Positions 1 through 12,663 of a stretch of 64,000 nt of DNA are shown in pieces. Source of the stretch: Isoetes taiwanensis (Eukaryota > Streptophyta > Lycopodiopsida > Isoetales > Isoetaceae). The translations under genes and the position numbers were made by a program. Numbering within the stretch: position 1 is the stretch's first letter; each line of letters begins with the position of its first letter. Below the pieces are notes generated by a model. That model ran no database searches, had not been told where the DNA came from, and saw nothing but the letters and a program-made list of their open reading frames with translations. The stretch is taken from positions 28,174,689-28,238,688 of the forward strand of contig JAJEKV010000005.1 of the NCBI GenBank assembly GCA_021234155.1, read 5' to 3'.

Positions 1-209
1 TTCAAAGCATATAGAACATCTAGTGGCATTTTCATATGGTGTATCATCATTGTTTCCAGTCTCTATCAAGGAATTATTATCCTCATCTTCAATCACGTCA
101 AATTATGAATAAGAATGATGTCAAATTATTCTTTAATGTTCCCTTGTAAATGCACTTTGATCATGAATGATAGCAGGAAATTATTTTAGTTGACAATAGT
201 TTCTGCCAG

Positions 210-2359
210 GTCAAGGAAGTTTGCTGGACATAGATGAGGATGACTTCATGTTGCTTATACCTCCACTTTTGCTTTAAAGGACATGCCAGAAGAGACGTTG
301 TAAGTTCCACATCCTTTGCTATCTCATTTAAATATTTGGTGAAATTTGGGAATGACTTTGGATGTAATTTGCTCTAGGTTCCGCCACCTGATCGCTTAAA
401 AATCAAAACCAGAAGAGCTGGTAATGCTAAAGATATGTGAATTTTAGCATGCATAGAGAATCTGTCTAGCCTCTACGTTTGTCTCATCATCCATGCATGG
501 ATGAAACTGATCTGTGGATTAATTGGTTTATTGCTAGACGTCACAGCAGTTTTCTCCTTGCTTTGGCCTTGACTTTTAGAATGAAAAGATATCCTTCCTG
601 TGTATTTTATACATTGATTTCTACAATTGCAATAAATATGTATGTTACACCTTGACATGCCTAACATATTCCAAAGGAGGTCAATTGGGAAAGTACCCTC
701 ATCGAACATTCTGAAGAATGGAACTTGTACAGGGCCATTGTTAAATGCTTCCAAGATCGTCCAATTTGGGCACGAGCTACTCTGCTAGAGAAACTGTTTG
801 ATGAGGGATTTGAACCAACAGAGTCAATGTTCAAAAGGTATTTAAGATGCCCTTTTGTTTTCATCACATCAGGGAAGCTATGAGTTTCATGCCTTTATAG
901 GTTGCTCTTTGGACTGGCTTACAATTTTCTTTATGGCCCGTTTCGTACCCTTTGGATTAAAAATGGTTATGATCCAAGGAATGACCCCGAAGCTCGCAAG
1001 TAAGTGCATGTTCTTTATCATAAGCGGTGAAGAAAGTTGTACTGTTGTGATAAATAGCCATTTTTCCGTTCATAGGCATCAATATTTATCACTCAAAGTA
1101 CTTTCATGCAATGCCTATCATACATGACAACTTGCGAAATTATTGCCATATTTCTTCCAGGTACCAAATGATGGATTTTCGTGTACCAAGGTTACTTAGG
1201 GACACAATACAGATACCCCAGGAACATGATCCGTAATTTATTTTCTTCTACTGCTATCTTTACTAAGTTTAACATATACTTGTTCAAACGACTGAGCATA
1301 TTTCACAGTAGGGGCGTTTTGAGATAACAGCACTTGTTTTTGCAGTGAAAAAGAAATATCATGGAAAGACATATGCACATTTAAAGTTGTACCAAGAAAA
1401 AAGTTTTCCTACTTGCAATTAGTCGACTTAGATGATGATTTTATTCAGGAACAGATAAAAAAACCTCCAGAACGAGTGTCGTGTCATGTAAGTTACGCAG
1501 ATAAAATTTGTCTCGAAACATCTGCAAGCAGTTCTGTAAAAAATGCATATCATATGGCAAAAATTTGCATGAAACAGGAGACTACAGGGTGGTTTCGTCG
1601 GGGAACATTAGAGAGGATTCGACAGCATGTGCGTCTTCGTTTTCTTGCATTAATACCTGGGGACGTCGCCAGGTCTCTTGAACGAGCAGAGGCAAAGATT
1701 GTACAAAGGTTTAATTCTAAAGCTTTTCAATGGCGGAGTAGAAGTACAACACAAGAACCCGGGGAGAATGATGCTGAGGCTAGTACTCAAGAATTAGAAA
1801 ACACGTCAGGTGATAACAGCTACCCCTTTTTTTTGGCTTCATTGTTTTGTCATGATTGTAAATTGAGCCAAGTTTATCAGCTGAAATTGCCCAGTCAGGT
1901 ATTCATCATCAGGAAAATCCAAATCCTAACATTCTACATGCAAAAGAAAGTGAAGTACATGGTGGTAGGGATGATGATGAAGAGGAGGATGAAGATATAC
2001 GTGAAGATGATGAAGAGGATTCAGAAGAGGATGAACAGGAGGAAATTCAACAGCCCACGGAGGTATTATTTTTTTATAGTGCTGTGCGGAGTTTATTTTA
2101 TCATCCTATGATTATATATTGTGCTGATATCATTTTCGTTTTTTTGCAGCAGAATGTAGTTTGTATCTTTTTAATTCGTTGTTTATGTTTTACAAGTATG
2201 TACATAGTGCATTCTTAATAAATTATAGATGCTAATCCTGCATACAACATTCCCAAAAACTGCTTGCAAGAACTCTTGGGCAAATTTCCATTGGCAACAG
2301 ATGCTGCTGAAGACCAAGAAGACTACGTCATATATGAGCAAGAGGAAGACGACTTCTAA
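210..2359 (+). CDS. GTF3C5: General transcription factor IIIC subunit 5-like (GTF3C5, tau95 family), 3' part of a spliced gene
   Basis: TFIIIC binds the A/B boxes of tRNA genes and recruits TFIIIB for RNA polymerase III; subunit 5 belongs to the tauA (A-box) module. Exons with GT-AG borders whose phases close: about 677-837, 901-999, 1161-1232, 1346-1487, 1578-1809, 1899-2062. They read in order RPIWARATLLEKLFDEGF, then GLAYNFLYGPFRTLWIKNGY and YQMMDFRVPR, then ETTGWFRRGTLERIR, then an acidic Asp/Glu tail. The RPxWxR, GPxRxLWI and YQxxDFR signatures are those of the family. A 13-base microexon (2150-2162) would bring the last exon (2229-2359, stop TAA) into phase; that is inference. Earlier exons at 210-299 and 378-420 are weaker: the first needs a one-base frame change in TTTT near 268 and its phases do not close. 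The 5' half lies outside the window. Confidence 0.87.
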
Positions 2360-2440
2360 GCGTTCAATTAATCAAATGTTTCTGAATTGGTAGGGATGTA
2401 TGGGTTGGATATTGTGATATGGTGATTATAGAAGTACATA

Positions 2441-2495
2441 TTTATCTTATCTTATCTTATCTTATCTTATCTTATCTTATCTTATCTTATCTTAA
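2441..2495. repeat. (TTATC)n microsatellite
   Basis: About ten uninterrupted copies of the pentamer TTATC lie just downstream of the GTF3C5-like stop codon, probably in or just past its 3' UTR. Confidence 0.97.
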
Positions 2496-4214
2496 TATGT
2501 ATATAGAAACTCATGGGGGTAGTTACAAAATGGCATATCAGATATAAATTTTTGATCTTGGCCTTTGGATAAAAAGTTATTGAGGTGGCAAATTCTTATC
2601 CCTTGGATTTTGATGGGTGCATGCATGGGTCATGCATGGGCATGCCCCCATCCCATCTCAAAACCGTCAGATTGGGGAAGATGAAATCTGGACCGTCAAC
2701 TTGAAAAGTCATTGGGACCTTGGGACTCATTTAAGGGGGGAAAGTGATGTTGACTTATGTCGTGTCAAAATTAATGTGATGTAAAGATGTAGGTGTCAAT
2801 GTAAGCCACGTGGATAGAAAATTTATTATTTGAGGCTCAAGAGGTGGGAAAAGTAACGTTGATTGCGGTTAATATAAGGTTAAAATGCAAATATACGAGC
2901 CACGTGTATGGCAGAAATTTAATGTAATTTAAGAATGTAAAATATAAGAGAGCGTGGATAGCAATGTCCTTATTGCCATATTGAGATCGATGAGGATGTC
3001 ATTGATGTCACATCGGGACGAATGTCTTTAATGAACAAACGTGCGCGAGAAGGGTAGCAATGGATATGCCAGATTTCGAGCTAGTTCCTAATCGACTATT
3101 GAAAGGTAGACTCTCTTTTTCATTAAGTATGGGATTTCTAATATATTTCTAGACAAATAGGAAGCGGAATCAAAATTGTTATTTTTTTGACAGAATGCAC
3201 GTCCGAGAGGAAAGAGCTCACTGAAGCGGGCGCACATTTGTCTTGTGGGAGCTGAAGGCATGCAGCCGAAGAATCCTTAGATCACACTGTAACTACGATC
3301 CCTACTATAAAATGATGCCATTTTGAGAAGCACAGTTCCGACTTGGTGAGGTAAGCGTAGCAACAAAGCTAGACTCTTTTCTGTGTTCATATGGAGAACC
3401 TGACTGTAACTATAAATGCGGCTTATGCGAAGGGAGTGCAAGGCATTGCTATAAAATCTTAACAAAAAAAACGTGGCGTGCGATAATCTGCTACATTGCT
3501 CTGAGTTTTATAATAGGTACGTACGATTATGTGCTACATATTAGAATTGCACTCTGAGTTTTTGAATAAGAATTGCTTAGAATCCATTCCTTAGTAATGG
3601 AATTGCACTCTAAATATTTGTCTGAGAATTCTTATTTGCGAACCACTGCAATAAAGAAGTTGTCGTGGCAACCAATGCAACCAGCCTCTAGGTAGTCTCT
3701 CTACAGGGTAATGATTCTGCAATATGGCTCTTGGAGCCTAAAGCAACACATCCATGCATACATTCAAATATAGTTGTTGATATTATACAATGTAGACAGT
3801 CCTACTTAATTTTGGTTCCCTCTTGCACGAAAGACAGTCTAGGAACGATGTAATTTCATCTGTAAACCACCTATTGAATTTTGAGTTGCTTTTCATTAGA
3901 ACTTCCTGGTAGAGTGCTAATAAATGTGGCTTGAGAGTAGAAATGCGCTCTAAATTGCGAATGAATGCAAATAGGAAGTTGCCTACTAACTAATCTGTCT
4001 CGATCGGAAAACTTGAGGGTGCCCGACAATCTATAGAATGCAATATTCTAGATTTGTCAGATGGGCATATATATGAGGCTGATTTGTTGATCTGCACATA
4101 GATGTAGTTGTGAAATCAAAAAAACAATTAATATGACTGTTCTATGGATGACAAATGATACATTTCAATGAGATGTATAATGTCCAATACTCTTGGATCA
4201 GATTTTGGAGTATC
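2496..4214. other. Non-coding interval, nothing recognised
   Basis: AT-rich sequence with stops in all frames. It may contain the 5' end of the Helitron whose gene starts near 4215, but I could not identify a terminus. Only short GCATGC/CATGCATGGG motifs near 2620-2650 stand out. Confidence 0.6.
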
Positions 4215-5762
4215 ATGCCAAGACCAAGAGAGGAAATCGATCCAAATAGACAGTATTCAGCTGAAGAACTTATCAGGTTAAAACGGAATGAACGGAATCG
4301 GCAGTGGTATGCACAACTTCCAGCTGAGAAAAGGAATGCTAGGAAAAATCACATGAAAGCTTACTCTAGAAAATGCTATAAGGGAGAAGCATCGGAGCAA
4401 CCATACACTGAAGGTCAGCAACAACAGAATACAATGCAAGACTATGAAATTGTTGGCGTCTCGAATGAAGAGGAGGAAAATTCCCAACAGCTTGAATCTC
4501 TAGAGGTGCCTATTGCTCATGAAGAATCGAATAACATAAATGGTGAAAGGTTGCAACAAATGCGAAGAGGGAGACCAACGGAGAAAATTGATCCAAGTAG
4601 AGAGTATTCGATTGAGGAACTTAATAGATTAAAAAGAAACGAGCGAAAGCGACGGTGGTACGCAGTTGAAAAAAAGGAAGCTATGAAGAGTCGGTATCAG
4701 AGACAGAAGAGAAAGACAGAGGTGCTGACAGAAAAGGTGTTACAAGATGGCCACAATGAAGAGAATAATATGCAGCAGCCACATGCTGAGGGAAAGCAGT
4801 GCCAGCCAGGCGCAATGTGTGATAATGGTGTTACTGATATGTCAAACCTAGAGAAGCAGATTAATGAACTGCGCCATGAATTTATAAATACACATAGTGT
4901 TGAAAGAGAGCAACAGTGTGATGCAGTGCAATACGATGGGGTGACCAGTCTATTAAACCAAGAGCAAGAATTTAGTCAACCACGGCATGAATTTATAGAG
5001 AGGCATATTGCTCACGAGTCCAATGGCGCATCCGACGTATCGAATCAAGTGTTGCATTGGAATCGACAAATGCAAAAAATGGAAAGGTATGCCAGGACAG
5101 AAAATTGCTCATTGGTATGGAATAGGAAGTGCCCCAGATGTCATGCGCCCTTACTAACAGGCGAGCCTCTTATTTTCTGTTGTAACAATGGGCAGCGTAT
5201 GCTCCCGCCACTACCAGCTATACCAGCAGCACTTGCACGAATATATGCACAGCAGCATGTGAGTAAACATAGCCGTAGACTAAACCGATTATTTTGCTTC
5301 ACTGCGCTATGTGTAGAAGGGGAGTTCATAGCACTTCCAGCACCATCCTCTGTCGCTATGATGGGCCGAACATACCACCAGTTATTCCCAGCTTCCAAAC
5401 CAGAGCAACCTTTGCACTGGTACCTTCACGATGAGAACGAGAGATTAGCTTTTGCCAACCGAGAGAGATTGCCCATGCAGTGGGTAATGGAAATTAGCAC
5501 GATCCTAAATAGTATAAATCCATATTGTCAGCTCATCAGAAGAGTTAAAGATATGCAAAGTGAGACCGCTCTGTTAAAGTTAAATGGAACAATTGCCACG
5601 GGTGAAGTTGCAGCAATAGTGCACGCAAATAATACACTAACTGTGAATCCAAGAAGTATCGTATTCTGGCTACATAGAGAGGACCACCCAGTCTATATCA
5701 GTATATTGGACAGGCAGTATGAGCCATTGCAGTACCCACTTCTTTTTCCACATGGGACACAA

Positions 5763-5808
5763 GGTTGGCATCCTGAAAACGAACAGGTTGGCATCCTGAA
5801 AACGAACA
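5763..5808 (+). repeat. 23-bp tandem duplication that breaks the Helitron frame
   Basis: GGTTGGCATCCTGAAAACGA begins at 5763 and again at 5786. Since 23 is not a multiple of three, the upstream frame runs to a stop at 5825, while the second copy continues directly into the downstream Rep frame. One duplication therefore explains the break. Confidence 0.95.
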
Positions 5809-6117
5809 TCATCTCTCGCAGATAGATTGGTACAGGTGCAGATTACTTTGTGAGCCAAGGTGCCTGCAATTAGGCAGACTAACTTGCGAATATATTGTAG
5901 ACATGTATTCGAGGGTGGAGGAAGAAAAAATTAATTTCATTGCAACAAATGGATACAGTAACAGAAGGGACTCAAGTTTTGATGATTTTGGGGGTGACGA
6001 AGATGTTGAGAGCAACACAACAAGGCTACCAGCATCCTTTCTTGGGTCAAGAGCGTGGTGCTCTATTCAAATTGCAGACGCTCTTGCACTTGCAAGAGCA
6101 AAAGGACGCCCAACATT

Positions 6118-6131
6118 CTTTATTCTTTATT
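6118..6131 (+). repeat. 7-bp tandem duplication (CTTTATT) in the Rep domain
   Basis: CTTTATT occurs twice in direct succession just before the conserved TMTTNPDWPEI segment. It moves the reading frame from that of the preceding KGRPTFF segment into the one encoding TMTTNP. Confidence 0.88.
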
Positions 6132-8985
6132 ACTATGACCACAAATCCAGATTGGCCAGAAATCCAATCAGTACTACAACCAGGACAAACAGTAGCAGAA
6201 ATTCCAACTATAGTGGTACGCTCCTTCCATGCAAGACTGCGTTACTTAAAAAGATTACTGCATGCATACTTTGGGCCCCTTTCATATATTCTTTGCAGTT
6301 AATAGATTCACTTATTTCAGCCGAAGTGCCAGCTGATCCAATATTAGCTCAGAAAGTAAGAAAATTTATGATTCATCACCACTCAACACGCTGCCAAACT
6401 GACGGAGGATGTTGTTGGCACTATCCACGGCCCATAAACCCCACAACACACCTCGACTCAAAGGGCTATGTGCAATATCGAAGAAGAAGTGCAGATGATG
6501 TGAACGTAGTACCTTACTCTCCCTTCTTACTTGAAAAGCTGGACTGTCACATCAACGTCGACATAGCTGCCACTGTTCACATTTTCATGTATTTGTATGC
6601 TTACATATATAAAGGATGTGATAAGGTTTACTATCAGGTACAACAATCAAATCAGGTGAATGAAAACTCCCCTGCTGTAACAGGGCTGCCAAATGGGAAT
6701 CAGGAAAGACTGCGGCAAAATGACCAGATCCGAGGACCTCATTCACGGGCTAATGAAATAAGTGATTACATAAAGGCACGGTACATTTCTGCGACAGAAG
6801 GTGCCTGGCGAATCTTCCGTTACCATATTTCAGAAAAGGATCCTGGAGTTAAATGCCTCCCATTACACTTTCAAGAAAGAAAGAGCAAAACATTAAGACG
6901 ACCAAACACTGCATCAGAACTTGATCGGTATTTCTTGAGACCACAGACAGTTGAGTTTGACAATGTAAAATACATTGAGTACTATGAATCCTACACATTG
7001 TTACCAGTGAAAAGGGCTACAGGCGCAGATAATGAACAATTAGAAATAGCAGTGGAAAACATCCCAAGATTTGTTGTCAAAAGGAGAACAGTGAAGGATG
7101 CTGTATGCAGGATACGATTAGTTCTACCGCATAATGGAGAAATCTTCTACCTCCGACAACTTCTACTTCATACATCACCAAGATCGTGGTCTGATTTAAA
7201 GATACATAATGGACAAGCATACAGCATGTACCAAGAGACTGTTACAGCAATAGGTCTACTCCAAAATGAGACTGAGTATATCATCACAATGGAAGAGGCA
7301 ATATCGTACTTACAAACACCAACAAAACTTCGTTTCCTCTTTAGTTTACTAATCTTAGATGGTGCACCAGCACTGGATATGTGGGAAAGATACCAAGTGC
7401 ACTTAGTCCATGATTTCCTTGACGAAGCACATGGCAACATGGCACTTGCAAGCCAACAAGCTCTGATCACAATAGAGAGTATTCTCAAACAGCACGGCAC
7501 AACAGTCACAAACTTTGGACTGCCAAAAATCAGCATTCAAAATCAACTAGTCATACAAGAAGTATTGAAATTTCCAGACACGCAGGCATATACTATTGAC
7601 GCATCACAATGCGCCAAAAAATGAACAGCGAGCAGGCACGCATATATGATTATATCATGTCATGCAGTCAGCAAAGCAGAATTGGCAGACCTATGTTCAT
7701 CGACGGCAAAGCAGGCGCTGGAAAAACTTTTTTGTTGAATGCAGTGTGCCTCTCTATACGTGGCCAGCAATGTATTATCCTACCATGTGCGTCAACTGCT
7801 TTAGCCGCACTGTTATATCCAGGTGGACGTACAGCACATTCACTATTTGAAATCCCCGTCACAGACAACAACATTGGCATCCACTCAATGATCAATTCAG
7901 CATCTGAAAAGGCAAATCTAATCAGAGAAGCTAAGGTCATCGTATGGGATGAATTTCCGATGGCAAACAAGGCAGTTATAGAGTCAGTTAACTTGCTGTT
8001 ACAAACCATTTGCGATAATAACGAACCATTTGGTGGAAAATGCTTTGTTGCAGCGGGGGACTTCAGACAGATTGCACCAATTGTAGAAGGTGCGGGAAAA
8101 CAAGCAACCTTAGATGCTTCTATTAAGTCATCACAAACATGGTCCACATTTCAAGTACATCATCTACACCAGCAAATAAGACATGCATCAGACCCAGAAC
8201 TTGGAGAACTGTTATCTTCAATTGGAGAATCATGGTCATCCGACACTGTCACAATAACCATATTTGCCACAACAACTGATTTAAGTTATGCTCGTGACTT
8301 TCTGTTTCCCGCAGAAGTACTCGCAAATCCTGCACTATGTGAAAAACGGGCATTTCTTTCACTACTTAATTTACATGTTGATGATTTCAATAAATCTATA
8401 CTTGACGGTCTATCTGGAGATGAAAGACAATACTTCAGCTGTGACTATGTAACAGAAAATGACATCGTCATCCATGACAATGGCCTTGCTGAGAATGACT
8501 TCCTCCATAGTTATGACCACCCCACGTTGCCAAAACACACACTTCACTTGAAGAAAGGAGGAATATGCCAAATTATAAAACTGCTAGACAAAGACAAGGG
8601 GCTTGTGAAGAATGCAAGAGTTGTAATACATGAACTTTATGAAAGATATGTTACTGTTCGGCTGCTTGGCATAACTTCTACATCTCTGCAGTACATACAC
8701 CCCATCTCACGAGTAAATTTCTTTCACAAGCCACAAAATTCACCGTTTACAATCCATCGGCGTCAACTTCCATTGCGGCTTGCTTACTCAACTACATTCC
8801 ACAGCTGCCTTGGGCTAACGTTGGACAGAATTGTCCTTGATCTACGCACTGAAGTATTTGCTCATGGGCAGCTATACACAGCATTAACAAGAATTAGACA
8901 TAGACATGATGTGCTCATCCTACAGAATACAGCTTCACCAATCGTAACAACAAGAAATGTTGTATTTAAGGAACTATTAGATTGA

Positions 8986-11190
8986 CATGCAACTGTGACA
9001 AGGTAACGACCTTCACCCACAATTGCAACAGGTTGCATGAAACTTTTCTATACTAATCTGTTCTTCAACATGCAGGCTATTAACTCTACATGGCAACAGG
9101 GCACACGTTCTGTGCATCCTCCATTGGTATGAATTTCATAATTGTTTTGTCTAGAGAAATGCTCGTAATTTGTTGCTAAAAGGGTAGGTGCCATTAAGGT
9201 ATCTGTAGCTCTGTCCAGCATATTAGCTGATTCATTTACAATTTAAGATAGCCATATTTATTGATTTGGTATGCAACATAATTATTGCCCCTTTCTTTAA
9301 ACATTTATTTGGTTGATGAGATTGTAAGAGACATAAAGTTAAAATAGAATATTGAACTGAAATGTAGCAGCATTAATGGTTCTTTCTTTAGACATGCACG
9401 TGATTCATCAAATTTTGAGAGATCTGAATTTGGAATAGAATATCAGCATTATTCGCAGGGATTTGGTGTCACAATAGCCATATTCACTGGATTTAGCCAC
9501 TTTTGCATGTTAGCCTTTGTTGAGTTTTTTCACAAATTGCACTTTGCTGACATTTTTTGTGCGGGCGAATACACCATATGAGTCCTAACACTGATCTGTT
9601 TCATTACAGGTGCTATTTGTCATATAGGAGCAAGTAGACAGCTGAAACAGTACAGGCACAAGACATTATATAGGCTAAGTTCGCAAGCATTCTTATTGCG
9701 ATCTAAATTTTCATGGCTGCTGGTTTTGACATTTTCTCATGTCGTGGCATTCCTGTATCTGTTAACTGAATTGTTCCTGTATTGTATCTCTTAACTCAAC
9801 TATTCTATCTGTATATGTTTATATGTGAACAAATAATATGCCCCTGTCATTCGACAAATAAATCAGAAGACTGATTTTTCTTTTTTTTGGTTGGAGCGTC
9901 TATCAAGTTTTGAGAAAACGAAAGAAAACGAAAAAGAAAATAGTATCTTATTCACCTGAATTCAATATACATCCCTTTATTTCATGCTTCTCGTTAGAGG
10001 CAAAGAGACCCTGTTAACACCAAGTCCAGAATGACTTATCCAAATTATTTTCCGAAACCAAGCTACTTAAAAACCTTATATTATTTTGGAAAACTATCTT
10101 TTTAAAATACATGCAAACAAGCAATTAGAGATCCTGCAACACCTCAACTCTTCAGTATCCAATGCATTACCTTCAAGAGATTCCTTTATTAAATAGGCAC
10201 AAGAACCCTATGGTACAACCTAATATTGTGGCTGCAAAGATCGAGTCTTTTGATTAAGAGTTGACTAGGATTTGACAGGGAAGGGTTTGATTGGACATCC
10301 CACCAAATTGAAAAGGAAATTCACCGAGCTTGCTAACTGTTTGACCAACAATATTGACCTGACACTTAACTGAAGTTTGATCGAAGCTTGATCAAGGGAT
10401 TAACCGATGTATTTGTCTAGAGTTTAACAACAGGGTGGGTATTTGCCCGAACTTTCACTAGGGCCAAAATGTAACCATAGGACGAAATGAGCGTCGTAGG
10501 AAGCTCGCACCACCCTGGACCACTTAACAATTTCATTCAAATCATCTCAATGAACTATCAGGGTTAGCTCGAACTTAGCCAAGCGATACAAATGTGACTA
10601 ACCAAGACATTAGTTTAAAACTATACGAGTTGAACTGCCAAGTTTTATATTAGGCCACATTGTACACACAATAACCTAACAAATTACTTGTATATATGTA
10701 AGGAAATCCTAGACATGATATATTCCTTGTATCTCTTGGATGCCCAATTCTGTCCGATACGAGACTCAAACTCAGCACGTAAGGCACTTTGAGACCTTAT
10801 TAACACATCTAAATGTCTCAACATATCCTCCAAGGTTTACTAATTGAGACAATGAGGTTATTGTTCCATTACTCTTGCATCAATACGAAATTAATGCATG
10901 CTTATAGTCATTCTGAAAGGCTGGCAAGGTATTTCTGGCCACCTTTGGAGCAAATAATCTTAACAATAAGAAACGACTAGATGAGGAGAATATGGATTTG
11001 CACGAAGACTTTATGAGAAGCAGATTCTATGTACCCTAACGAAAGTTGGTTAATTCATCAAGAGGAAGCTTTCAAAAGCACCATTTATTTGTGGCAAACT
11101 GCATTTTACTTATGAAATTTGTCTTATAATGTGGTGTCGATGAGTCGGCGTATATTTCTAACTCAAGATTGTTGTAGGTTTTTTGCTGTA
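8986..11190. other. Non-coding interval, nothing recognised
   Basis: AT-rich sequence with no supported ORF. It presumably includes the Helitron 3' end, but I found no convincing 3' hairpin followed by CTRR. Confidence 0.55.
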
Positions 11191-11312
11191 ATCGTATGTG
11201 AATTAGTAGTGATGCTGGCAGTCTAGTTTGGAAAAGAAGGCGTATTGTTCTGCTGATGAAGGTCCGATTGGGGATAACAGTGCGCGTGCGTCCTGGACAG
11301 ATGTTGGGCGGC
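11191..11312. repeat. Left arm of long inverted repeat
   Basis: Reverse complement of 13087-13212 over about 120 bp with a few mismatches and one 5-bp gap near the outer end. The shared outer edge reads CACATACGAT and the inner edge CCGCCCAACATCTG, seen from the right arm. Confidence 0.93.
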
Positions 11313-11582
11313 CATGGGGTTTCCAATTCCGGCTGCTGCAGGTGGCGGGTTGAGCATGAAGCTGGCCTGCTGCTGATGCTTGGAAGTTCGTGGGTTGGAT
11401 CGGCAGCGCTTTCTATCAGGTGAGACACCTTGCTCGTTCCTTTGCTGTGTGGTCATTGCTTTGTTTTTGTGCTATGTCATTGAGAAAGGCAGCTAGGAAG
11501 GTGAGGGGTGCGGCAGGGCAGTTCGTCATCCCGCCTCCCGCCTGCTTATCCAGGTGGTCCTGGTATATGTGGTAGTGCACAG

Positions 11583-12597
11583 ATGAACCCTTTAGGGCCT
11601 GCTAGTTCCATGCATGGTAGTGCTGAGATGAATTCAAGTCCCCCTGCTGGTGCCATGCCTGGCAGCTGTAGCTCTGGACAGACCCAGCAGCCCCCTGCCA
11701 TGCCCAATTCGTTCTCCAGCTGGGGTGCAATTGATGTCTCCGTGACATTAGGCCTGTCAGGCCAGGATGTTCCCCTCAGCTTCTATGAGGCCTTATCTTC
11801 TTTCTGTGACAGAAACTGCATAACAGGGGCTGTTGCTTTGAAGAGGGGATCGTCAGCAGATCACCTGCACGTTAAGAGTGTCTTGAGAGCTCGCTTCAAT
11901 TCTCCCAAAGCCATGAACGAAGCCATTAAGAGAGACTTCAACTGGCCATCCAAGCCAGCAGGTGTGGTTTTGGTGGCATTGAAGAACACCAGGCTTCATT
12001 GCTTCGAGGGGATGGTGGGCTACTGTATGAAGGGCATTGGCGGTACATTACCTGTGTCATCTGCATAATGTCAGCGAGTCAATGATACAGAAGAACAAAG
12101 ATCTTTATCTGCATTGGGGCGCTGGAGACACTAAGAGCCTCCGTGTTCTTGACAATCGCAACATCCTGAACAAGGCTGCACTTTTCGTTTCATCTCATGG
12201 TGGTCGCCGTGCCACACCAAGCCTCACTTTCACCCTGGCTCGAATGATCAGGAGCAGCAAGTTTACCTTGTCCAGTAGCTGGTTAATCCCTTCTAACACA
12301 GTCCATATCAATGAGCACAGAATCCGTGCTGCCTGGAGAATTCTCCTAAATCCTGCTCGTTGCATGCCTTCAGATATTCGAACAATTTTATATGGGCTGC
12401 CAGCTGGGTATGTGCCAATTGAGAAAAATGGGCCTAGAAGGCATAGATATTGGGATGATTCTGTCCCTGCTGATGAGGCCGATGAGAACTTCATTGACTT
12501 GTGTGATCCCACGTTTAGCCCAGAGGTTCACATACCCGAGGAGGATGCTGATTACATTCCAGTTTACACAGGCGACCATACCATGGCCGTTAGCTAG
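11583..12597 (+). pseudogene. HUH-type Rep endonuclease (single catalytic tyrosine), one frameshift
   Basis: HUH nucleases cut single-stranded DNA by forming a 5' phosphotyrosine, using two metal-binding histidines. The start is uncertain; the first ATG of the frame is 11583, and the open frame extends back to 11508. A Ser/Pro/Gly-rich N-terminus is followed by motif I (VSVTLGL, about 11738), motif II HLHVK (about 11864, the His-U-His pair) and motif III GYCMKG (about 12020, the Tyr). Near 12040 the frame shifts by one; the second frame reads HYLCHLHNVSES and on to a stop at 12597. The spacing of the three motifs matches Rep nucleases. It lies between inverted repeats with no helicase. It could also be a domesticated or viral Rep; the long C-terminal part is unassigned. 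Confidence 0.6.
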
Positions 12598-12663
12598 GCC
12601 TGTTAGCTGCAGTGAGATTGCACAGTTCTCTTTACGTATTGGTTTTGTTGTTGCAGGTTAGAA

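Larger units (their letters stand above)
4215..8985 (+). pseudogene. Helitron RepHel protein (HUH Rep plus PIF1-like helicase), frame-broken
   Basis: Helitron transposases nick one strand with an HUH nuclease and unwind DNA with a PIF1-type helicase. The start is taken at 4215 (in-frame ATG also at 4155). Order: two basic repeats (about 4218-4350 and 4566-4700) sharing EIDP/KIDP and RLKRNER; a CPRC...CC zinc-finger-like motif (about 5132-5185) before PPLPAIP; the Rep N-terminal domain (EPLQYPLLFPHG near 5740); TMTTNPDWPEI near 6135; the HUH region near 6250; CHINVDIAA near 6550; then helicase with Walker A GKAGAGKT (about 7705), Walker B VWDEFPM (about 7950), GDFRQIAP and a C-terminal HGQLYTALTR. 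Length is family-typical. The frame changes at 5786, about 6125, about 6255 and about 7618, so no intact protein is encoded here. Confidence 0.9.

Noticed and set aside
7168-8147. Long minus-strand ORFs opposite the Helitron helicase
   Set aside because: Shadows of the real coding strand, which carries the Walker A and B motifs.
11223-11456. Minus-strand ORFs in the left inverted repeat
   Set aside because: They are the mirror of the right repeat and of the 3' end of the hypothetical ORF, not an independent gene.
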